Made by a program: the position numbers and the translations under genes
Assembly (NCBI GenBank): GCA_031178065.1
Contig: JAPSJS010000011.1
Span: forward strand, 1 to 64,000
Length of the DNA stretch: 64,000 nucleotides
From: Altererythrobacter sp.
GTDB taxonomy: Bacteria > Pseudomonadota > Alphaproteobacteria > Sphingomonadales > Sphingomonadaceae
Reading direction: 5' to 3'
The notes under the pieces: model-generated
Databases searched by the model: none
The model's input: the letters and a program-made list of their open reading frames with translations, nothing else
What the model was told of the DNA's origin: nothing
Shown here: positions 57,414 through 64,000 of the stretch, in pieces
How positions within the stretch are numbered: position 1 is the first letter of the stretch
How the letters are laid out: the number at the start of each line of letters is the position of its first letter

Positions 57414-58049
57414 ATGGAGGTGACCGGGGTCACGGGCGGTCTGCCCGTGCATGTGATCGACTTCGACACACGCCGGCGTGCCGAGATCTCGCGCGAGCTG
57501 ATGGCGCGCAGGCTCCACGCCGAAATCTATGAGGATATCAGCGAATTCCTGCGCATTCTGCCGCCCGGCGGAGCCGTGCTGATGGCCGATCGGGCGGAGC
57601 GGGACGGGTTCTCCGAATTCCTCGCCAGCTTGCGCGGCAAGGGCCGCTATTACCCGGTCTCGATCTATTGCGAGGCGCCCCAGCCGGAGCAGGTCGTGCG
57701 GGCGATGCGCGAAGGCGCGCTCGATTATCTGCGCTGGCCGTTCGAGCCTGGGCTGCTCGACGAAACGTTGCGGCGGTTAGGCGAGGAAGGTGACCGCAGG
57801 CGACAGATCGAACTCGCCCGGGCCCAGGCGAAGGCCTCGGTCGGTCAGCTCACGGGGCGCGAGCACGACGTGCTCGTCTCGCTGTTGAACGGCAATTCGA
57901 ACAAGCAGATCGCCGCCGAGCTCGACCTCAGCCCGCGGACGGTCGAGATCTATCGCAAGAACGTCATGCGCAAGCTCGACGCGCGATCGACGTCCGACGC
58001 GGTGCGGATCGGGATCTACGCGGACTTGTGGGAACTGCCGGTCGCCTGA
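57414..58049 (+). CDS. LuxR-type regulator with degenerate receiver domain
   Basis: About 211 residues from ATG 57414; the TTG at 57318 in the ORF track and the GTG at 57378 are alternatives. The N-terminal ~120 residues fold-match a FixJ/NarL receiver (VHVIDFDTRRRAEISRELMARRLHAEIYEDISEFL, ...VVRAMREGALDYLRWPFEPGLLDETLRRL), but key residues are lost. The acidic pair is D-F, the phospho-acceptor position is not Asp, and the conserved Lys before Pro-Phe is Trp (RWPF). The C-terminal HTH (LTGREHDVLVSLLNGNSNKQIAAELDLSPRTVEIYRKNVMRKLDARS) is intact. It probably regulates flagellar or related genes without phosphorylation. Confidence 0.82.
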   Translation: MEVTGVTGGLPVHVIDFDTRRRAEISRELMARRLHAEIYEDISEFLRILPPGGAVLMADRAERDGFSEFLASLRGKGRYYPVSIYCEAPQPEQVVRAMREGALDYLRWPFEPGLLDETLRRLGEEGDRRRQIELARAQAKASVGQLTGREHDVLVSLLNGNSNKQIAAELDLSPRTVEIYRKNVMRKLDARSTSDAVRIGIYADLWELPVA

Positions 58050-58441
58050 TTCAGGCTCAGCATGAAGGCGAGCCAGGCGCGCACGAGCGCCATGGCGGGC
58101 ATGTCCGAACTGGCGAGGCTCTCATCCGTGTCGCCCTCCAGCCAGACGCGTCCCGTCGCGGAGCCCCCACCGCGCGAGACGATTTCGCAGGACAGCGCCG
58201 TCCCGATCAGCGCGGCAGCCGCGGCTTCAAAGGCCTGGCGCTCGAGCAGCTTGTCGAACGCGCTTTCGTCCAGCGTGCAGGCCGCGATTGCGCCGAACGG
58301 CGGCGGCGCGAGCGCGGCGAGATGATACGACAGGCGCAGGACGTTCTCGATCGGAGCTTCGGCCGCCGTCCAGGCGGACAGGCGGGCAAGACTCTCGAAC
58401 CAGCTTAACGCATCGAGACAGGCATTGTCGCGCGGCTCCAT
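58016..58441 (-). CDS. Conserved hypothetical protein
   Basis: A 141-residue protein of unknown function, starting at ATG 58441. There is no signal peptide or clear TM helix. Sequence is Ala/Leu-rich and helical with acidic patches (ARLSAWTAAEAPIENVLRLSYHLAALAPPPFG, and ALIGTALSCEIVSRGGGSATGRVWLEGDTDESLASSDMPAMALVRAWLAFMLSLNQATG). Codon usage fits the neighbourhood. It overlaps the 3' end of the LuxR-type gene by 34 bp tail-to-tail. A nothing-else gap of 205 bp separates it from the next gene. Confidence 0.6.
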   Translation of the reverse strand: MEPRDNACLDALSWFESLARLSAWTAAEAPIENVLRLSYHLAALAPPPFGAIAACTLDESAFDKLLERQAFEAAAAALIGTALSCEIVSRGGGSATGRVWLEGDTDESLASSDMPAMALVRAWLAFMLSLNQATGSSHKSA

Positions 58442-58646
58442 AGGGGGTGCCCCCTCCCGGTTTCGCCGCGAAAGGTATACCCGTTAGCGCCGGACCGGAA
58501 TTATTGCGCGCCAGACGGAGCCTCCAGTCAGCCGTAAGGAGGCGTTTTCCGCGCCGGAACCCAATTCGCGGCCGCAAATGTGGCCTGTCATCCCTGCGTC
58601 ACGCTGCTATCGCATCGGGGCCACGTAACTCTTCAGGGATCCGCAC

Positions 58647-59969
<1,323 letters not shown>

Positions 59970-59993
59970 AGATCGCCGCGCTTCTTCTCCATT

Positions 59994-60076
59994 CCGTCAT
60001 CCCAGCGAAAGCTGGGATCGCTACCCGCCAGGTCGGACTTCGCTGCACGCGATCCCAGCTTTCGCTGGGATGACGG
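59994..60076. repeat. Large perfect inverted repeat (27-bp arms)
   Basis: CCGTCATCCCAGCGAAAGCT... and its exact reverse complement form 27-bp arms (59994-60020 and 60050-60076) around a 29-bp centre. The unit recurs in degenerate form at 42153-42234, and its arm core appears at 40167-40208. It resembles the dispersed palindromic intergenic repeats known in many proteobacteria. At this site it can also act as the terminator of the PhoX gene. Confidence 0.85.
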
Positions 60077-60170
60077 GAAGGGGGGGCGCCCGGTGCGAAC
60101 CCTTCTCCCCGATCGCCACCAAAAAATAGCCGCTTGTCCCCGCAGCGCTCCGCCCGCATGATCCCGCGCG

Positions 60171-60734
60171 ATGCCATCGTTGTTCTTCGCATTCGTCGCG
60201 GTGCTGCTGGGCACGATCGGCAGCAGGGACCAATTGATCGTCGCGCATTTCTCCAGCGCCTCCCGGCGGGGCGCGGGGGTGCTGGCGGCGGCGGTGGTCA
60301 GCGCGGCGCTATCGGCGCTGGCGATGGCGCTTGCGGGGCAGGTGATCTCCGGACTGCTGCCCGATGCGGCGAAGACCATGTTGGTTGCGATCGCGCTGCT
60401 CTTCGCCGCAATCGAACTCGCCTGGCCCGCGCGCTATGCCGCGCCGGAGGAACCGACCCGATCCCTCGCGGCGATCGTGATCGTGCTGGTGGCCAAGCAG
60501 TTCGGCGATGGGGCGCGTTTTCTCGTCTTCGCGATCGCAGCGGCGACGGGAGCGCCGGTACTGGCCGGGATCGGCGGAGCGCTCGGCGGGGCGCTCGCGC
60601 TCGCGGCGGCCTGGGCGGCGGGCGCGGCGCTGGTGCACCGCATGCCGCTGCGCGCCATCCGGCTCGCGCTTGCGGCGGTGACGCTAGCGCTCGCACTGTT
60701 CATCGGGCTTTCCGCGCGTGGGATTGTGTCGTGA
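60171..60734 (+). CDS. Small multi-pass membrane protein, distant GDT1/UPF0016-like
   Basis: A 187-residue inner-membrane protein with about six hydrophobic helices. Two segments look like eroded copies of the repeated E-x-G-D-(K/R)-(S/T) motif of the UPF0016/GDT1 cation transporters: LLGTIGSRDQLIVAHFS in the first half and VLVAKQFGDGARFLVF in the second. The internal two-fold arrangement also fits that family. The key acidic residue is altered in the first motif, so transport of Mn or Ca is doubtful. It lies 200 bp after PhoX and 100 bp before dps, with no obvious partner. Confidence 0.5.
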   Translation: MPSLFFAFVAVLLGTIGSRDQLIVAHFSSASRRGAGVLAAAVVSAALSALAMALAGQVISGLLPDAAKTMLVAIALLFAAIELAWPARYAAPEEPTRSLAAIVIVLVAKQFGDGARFLVFAIAAATGAPVLAGIGGALGGALALAAAWAAGAALVHRMPLRAIRLALAAVTLALALFIGLSARGIVS

Positions 60735-60770
60735 TCGACCGAGGCGATCAGTAAAACCCCCGAAAGCGGT

Positions 60771-60795
60771 GAAACCGATCCGCGCCCGTCGCGTT
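60771..60795 (+). promoter_or_regulatory. Possible EcfG (general stress) promoter of dps
   Basis: TGAAAC, 16 bp, CGTT, resembling the alphaproteobacterial general-stress element GGAAC-N16/17-CGTT but with one mismatch in the -35. It lies about 40 bp before the dps start codon. Confidence 0.35.
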
Positions 60796-60836
60796 CGATA
60801 GACGAACCATTCTCCGCAAAAAAGAAGGGACGGACC

Positions 60837-61298
60837 ATGGCCAAGAAGGGCGACAATTCCAAAAAGGCGCTAGTCGATGCGCTGAACGGCGCGCTGGCGG
60901 ATACGCTGGCGCTCTACGTCAAGACCAAGAACTTCCACTGGCACGTGGCGGGTCCCCGCTTTCGCGACCTTCACCTCCTGTTCGACGAGCAGGCCGCGCA
61001 GCTCGTCGGCACGGTCGACCTGATCGGCGAGCGCGTGCGCAAGAACGGCGAGGTGACACTGACCTCGATCGGCTCGATCGCCAAGGCGACGCAGGTCTCC
61101 GACCAGGACGATGCGACGCTCGATGCCGACGCGATGGTCAAGGAACTGCGCGACGACAACCGCAAGCTCCACACGCGTCTGGGCGACGTCAAGGACGCGG
61201 CCGAGGAAGCCGGCGACAATGCGACCAGCGGGATCGTCGACGACTGGATCGACGAGGCCGAGGAACGCATCTGGTTCCTCACCCAGACGCTCAAGTAA
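60837..61298 (+). CDS. dps: DNA-binding ferritin-like protein Dps
   Basis: A 153-residue Dps/ferritin-like subunit. The dimer-interface ferroxidase residues are visible in TKNFHWHVAGPRFRDLHLLFDEQAAQ (His, His, Asp, Glu). A Lys-rich N-terminus (MAKKGDNSKKALVDALN) may bind DNA. It assembles as a dodecamer storing iron and protecting DNA during starvation and oxidative stress. Good SD AAGGGA. A strong terminator follows 24 bp after the stop, so it is monocistronic. Confidence 0.95.
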   Translation: MAKKGDNSKKALVDALNGALADTLALYVKTKNFHWHVAGPRFRDLHLLFDEQAAQLVGTVDLIGERVRKNGEVTLTSIGSIAKATQVSDQDDATLDADAMVKELRDDNRKLHTRLGDVKDAAEEAGDNATSGIVDDWIDEAEERIWFLTQTLK

Positions 61299-61322
61299 GC
61301 GCACTCGTATTCACAAGCGCAA

Positions 61323-61354
61323 AACCCGCGGCGATGCTTGGTCGCCGCGGGTTT
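61323..61354 (+). terminator. Rho-independent terminator of dps
   Basis: AACCCGCGGCGA and TCGCCGCGGGTT form a perfect 12-bp stem with a 7-nt loop, followed by TTCTTGCT. It ends 17 bp before the pgl start codon. Confidence 0.85.
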
Positions 61355-61371
61355 CTTGCTATGCAGCGGGC

Positions 61372-61992
61372 ATGGCGAACGTAACTCTGATCGAAGGCGC
61401 GGACGACGCGCGGATTGCCGAGTGGCTGGGCGGGCGGATCGAGCGCGCACTGGCCGAAACCCACGGGTCTGCGGCGATCACCATGCCCGGCGGATCGACG
61501 CCGTTCCCGATCCTCGAGCGGCTCGCCGACGCGCCGATCGACTGGGCGCGGCTGCTCGTCTGGCCGGGGGACGACCGGATCGTCCCCGAGGGTCATCCGG
61601 CGAGCAACACCGGCCGCATCCGCGCCGCGCTCGAACCGCTCGGCGCCGAAGTGGTGACGCTGACCGAGATGGAGCAGGTGCCCCGTTTCGCGCTCGCCTG
61701 GCTTGGCATGGGGGCTGACGGGCACATCGCCTCGCTCTTCCCCAACACCGACCCGCAAGTGGACGATCCGGCGCCGATCCGCCGGCTGACACCCGACCCG
61801 CTGCCGCCCGAGGCACCGTTCGACCGCGTCACGCTGACCATACCCGCGCTGCTCGCCAGCGACGAGCTGTTGTTCGTGATCCGGGGGGATGACAAGCGGG
61901 CGGTGTTCGAAGCGGCCATGCGCGGCGAGCACGACCTGCCGGTCGCGCGCCTGCTCTCGGCGGCGATCCAGCCGGTCACGTGCTTCGTCTGA
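61372..61992 (+). CDS. pgl: 6-phosphogluconolactonase
   Basis: A 206-residue enzyme of the DevB/NagB fold from ATG 61372, hydrolysing 6-phosphogluconolactone in the pentose-phosphate and Entner-Doudoroff routes. Signatures are AITMPGGSTPFPILERLA, LLVWPGDDRIVPEGHPASNTGRIR and LAWLGMGADGHIASLFPNTDP. It is slightly shorter than typical (~230). The ORF track's longer form includes dps sequence in another frame. zwf and edd are not in the window. The last 13 bases overlap the Nudix gene. Confidence 0.92.
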   Translation: MANVTLIEGADDARIAEWLGGRIERALAETHGSAAITMPGGSTPFPILERLADAPIDWARLLVWPGDDRIVPEGHPASNTGRIRAALEPLGAEVVTLTEMEQVPRFALAWLGMGADGHIASLFPNTDPQVDDPAPIRRLTPDPLPPEAPFDRVTLTIPALLASDELLFVIRGDDKRAVFEAAMRGEHDLPVARLLSAAIQPVTCFV

Positions 61993-62447
61993 TTCCGGCT
62001 TCGCTGCACCGCAGGGCCTATCGTTTGGCTCACGCGGTGCGGAAGGTCTGGTGGAAGCTGGCGCGGCCGCGAGTGAATGGCTGCATCGTCGTCGCCAGCG
62101 ACATCGAGGGACGGCTGCTGCTGGTCCGTCAGAGCTACGGAACGGGGGGCTGGTGCTTCCCCACCGGCGGCCTCCGCCGCGGCGAGGATCCGGAAGCCGC
62201 GGCGCGGCGCGAATTGCGCGAGGAGACCGGGTGCGAGGCCCATGCGATGACGCTCCTCGACGTGCAGGACGACGTGCTCCACGGCGCACTCCACCGGGTC
62301 CACGTCTTTGCCGCGCGTGTCTCGGGCACGCCGCGGCCGGACATGCGCGAGATCATCGAGGCGCGGCTGTTTCCGCCACACTCGCTACCCGAGCCGCTCG
62401 GCGAACGCACGCGCCGCCGGCTCGCGCTCTGGCGCGAACGCTCATAG
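61980..62447 (+). CDS. Nudix hydrolase
   Basis: A 155-residue pyrophosphatase-fold protein starting at GTG 61980 inside the pgl end. The Nudix box is complete: GGLRRGEDPEAAARRELREETGCEA (G-x5-E-x7-REUxEExGU). It hydrolyses a nucleoside-diphosphate-linked compound; the substrate cannot be predicted. A basic N-terminal segment (HRRAYRLAHAVRKVWWKLARP) precedes the domain, as in several proteobacterial members next to DNA- or cell-wall genes. It meets dinB tail-to-tail with a 6-bp overlap. Confidence 0.9.
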   Translation: MLRLIPASLHRRAYRLAHAVRKVWWKLARPRVNGCIVVASDIEGRLLLVRQSYGTGGWCFPTGGLRRGEDPEAAARRELREETGCEAHAMTLLDVQDDVLHGALHRVHVFAARVSGTPRPDMREIIEARLFPPHSLPEPLGERTRRRLALWRERS

Positions 62448-63569
62448 CAGCAGCGAGAGCTGCGCCTCGTCGCGCGGCCGCTCCGGCGCACCGCCTGCCT
62501 GCTCGAGGTTGGACAGGGTGAGCCCCATCAGCCGGATCGGCAGCGGCAGGGGCAGCAAGGCTTCGAGCAGCTCGTGCCCGAGACGCGCGAACTCGCCCTT
62601 GTCGGCCACGTTGCGGGGCAGGCTTCGTGCCCGGCTGACGATCTGGAAATCGGTGTACTTCATCTTCAGCGTGACCGTGCGGCCTTTCGCCCCGGTGCGC
62701 TCGATGCTCTCCCATACGACGTCCACGATATTGTCGAGCGCCTCGCGCAGGGCATGGCCACTCGAAATGTCCTCGCCGTACGTCCGCTCGCCGCCGACCG
62801 ACTTGCGGATGCGGTTGGCGCGCACGGGCCTGAGATCGATACCTCGCGCCGCGCGGTAGAGGTAGTCGGCGAAGCTGCCGAAGTTGGCGCGCAGGAAGGC
62901 GATGTCCCTGGCCGCGAGATCGGCGCCGGTCGCGATTCCGAGCCGCGCCATCTTCTCCGCGCCCTTCGGGCCGATCCCGTGGAACCGGCGCACCGGCAGC
63001 CCGGCGACGAACGCCGCGCCCTCGCCGGGCCGGATCACGCACAGCCCGTCGGGCTTGTTCTGGTCGCTCGCGAGCTTGGCGAGGAACTTGTTGTACGAGA
63101 CGCCGGCGCTCGCGGTGAGGTGCGTCTCCTCGCGGATCCGCTGGCGGATCAGCTGCGCGATGCGCGTGGCCGAGCCGATTCCGCGGATGTCGTCGGTCAC
63201 GTCGAGGTAGGCTTCGTCGAGGCTCAGCGGTTCGACATGCGGGGTGTAGTGGCGGAAGATCGCGCGGATCTGCTGCGACACTTCCTTGTAGACCTCGAAC
63301 CGGGCGCGGACGAAGATCAGGTCCGGGCACAGCCGCTTGGCGGTGACCGAGGGCATCGCGCTGCGCACGCCGAACCGCCTCGATTCGTAGCTCGCCGCCG
63401 CGACCACCCCCCGTCCGCCCGAGCCGCCGACCGCCACCGGCTTGCCGCGCAGCTCGGGATGATCGCGCTGCTCGACGCTGGCGAAGAAGGCATCCATGTC
63501 GACATGGATGATCTTGCGCAGACCCTGCGCCTCGTCGGCCTCTTCTTCCTCGTATGCCGGATCGTCCAT
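62442..63569 (-). CDS. dinB: DNA polymerase IV
   Basis: A 375-residue Y-family translesion polymerase. The catalytic carboxylates are visible in KIIHVDMDAFFASVEQRD and EPLSLDEAYLDVTDD. The palm/finger signature GGRGVVAAASYESRRFGVRSAMPSVTAKRLCPD and the HhH region (RRFHGIGPKGAEKMARLGIATGADL) are intact, followed by a normal little-finger domain. The C-terminus DEAQLSLLL contains a beta-clamp-binding type motif (QLSLL). It copies damaged DNA with low fidelity. No LexA box was recognised upstream. Confidence 0.95.
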   Translation of the reverse strand: MDDPAYEEEEADEAQGLRKIIHVDMDAFFASVEQRDHPELRGKPVAVGGSGGRGVVAAASYESRRFGVRSAMPSVTAKRLCPDLIFVRARFEVYKEVSQQIRAIFRHYTPHVEPLSLDEAYLDVTDDIRGIGSATRIAQLIRQRIREETHLTASAGVSYNKFLAKLASDQNKPDGLCVIRPGEGAAFVAGLPVRRFHGIGPKGAEKMARLGIATGADLAARDIAFLRANFGSFADYLYRAARGIDLRPVRANRIRKSVGGERTYGEDISSGHALREALDNIVDVVWESIERTGAKGRTVTLKMKYTDFQIVSRARSLPRNVADKGEFARLGHELLEALLPLPLPIRLMGLTLSNLEQAGGAPERPRDEAQLSLLL

Positions 63570-63635
63570 CGCGGATCAGGATAATCCCCCCGGTTGCAAA
63601 GCGGAACCGTTCGTCGCAAAGGCGATATTGTGCAG

Positions 63636-64000
63636 ATGCGAAATGAAACCTGGTCCGACGACGAAGGCGAGGTCCGCCGGCCCTCCAGCCTGGCGAAACG
63701 CCCGCCGATCGGCGAGCGCGAGCTGATCTGGATGATGGCGCTGCTAATGGCGCTCAACGCTTTCGGCATCGACGCGATCCTGCCCGCACTGGACGATCTC
63801 GCGGTCGATCTCGGGATCGCGGGCAACAGCCGGCAGTTCGTGGTCGGCGCCTACCTGCTCGCAACCGGTCTCGGCACGCTCGTGCCCGGCAGCTTCGCCG
63901 ACCGCTTCGGGCGGCGGCCGGTGCTGTTCGTCGCGCTCGGCGCCTATATCGTGTTCTCGATCGCCTGCGCGCTTGCCACCTCGTTCGAAGCGCTGGTCGC
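63636..64000 (+). CDS. MFS multidrug efflux transporter (Bcr/CflA type), N-terminal part
   Basis: An open frame from ATG 63636 runs off the right edge (~121 codons); the ORF track omits it because it has no stop. A 30-residue polar N-terminus (MRNETWSDDEGEVRRPSSLA) precedes the first membrane helix (ELIWMMALLMALNAFGIDAILPALDDLA), with the family's 'ALnafgiDailPAl' pattern. The MFS loop 2-3 motif ADRFGRRPVLFVALGAY follows. Drug/H+ antiport is expected from family membership. It is divergent from dinB, separated by 66 bp. Confidence 0.85.
   Translation, partial: MRNETWSDDEGEVRRPSSLAKRPPIGERELIWMMALLMALNAFGIDAILPALDDLAVDLGIAGNSRQFVVGAYLLATGLGTLVPGSFADRFGRRPVLFVALGAYIVFSIACALATSFEALV

Overview
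This 64 kb window is GC-rich, densely packed chromosomal DNA from an alphaproteobacterium. It is most likely a member of the Sphingomonadales (Erythrobacteraceae or Sphingomonadaceae type). The pointers are a FecI/FecR pair with a long STN-type TonB-dependent receptor, abundant exported peptidases, CtrA-like half-sites, and a compact flagellar cluster combining FliA/FlgM with a FlbD-like sigma-54 activator. The assignment is an inference from gene content; no rRNA or tRNA is present to confirm it.

Left flank (1-24 kb). The window opens with the 3' end of a family-43-like glycosidase. A small exported Gly/Ser/Ala-rich protein and a subtilisin-like protease follow on the minus strand, with a divergent ECF sigma/anti-sigma pair next to them. 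Then come a SulP transporter with a universal stress protein, a secreted S9 peptidase, and a FecI-FecR-TonB receptor unit. The fecI gene and the receptor share the same promoter motif. The housekeeping genes nadC, RNase T2, tadA, rpmB, an esterase-like phytase protein, an M23 lipoprotein, a DUF2093 protein, xseA and purD follow. The flank ends in a btuFCD-type vitamin B12 uptake operon led by a cobalamin riboswitch.

Flagellar island (24.3-58.0 kb). The minus-strand arm encodes a divergent MotA/MotB-like pair, flgA, flgM, flgN, a lytic transglycosylase, flhA and fliA. A divergent plus-strand arm starts at a strong sigma-54 promoter and runs flgBCDEFGHIJKL-motAB. After a methyltransferase gene and the convergent flagellin gene fliC (sigma-28 promoter) come a FlbD-like sigma-54 activator gene and fliEFGHIJ. 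A second sigma-54 promoter inside the end of fliJ is followed by fliKLMNOPQR-flhB-fliD-fliS and a LuxR-type regulator with a degenerate receiver domain. Together these genes encode the basal body, export gate, C-ring, hook, filament, two stator candidates and the regulatory cascade. No chemotaxis genes, flhF/flhG, flbT or flaF are present in the window.

Regulatory logic of the island. CtrA-like half-sites lie before flbD. The two sigma-54 promoters are each associated with an identical inverted-repeat triad (TTGCCG-N4-CGGCAA-N4-TTGCCG), upstream of flgB but inside the coding region of fliK. Sigma-28-like promoters precede fliC and possibly flgM. This is consistent with a CtrA > FlbD/RpoN > FliA hierarchy and is the most interesting feature of the window.

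Right flank (58-64 kb). This part holds an uncharacterised minus-strand gene, a Tat-exported PhoX/DUF839 protein, a large perfect inverted repeat, a small membrane protein, dps, pgl, a Nudix hydrolase, dinB, and the start of an MFS drug-efflux gene cut by the window end.
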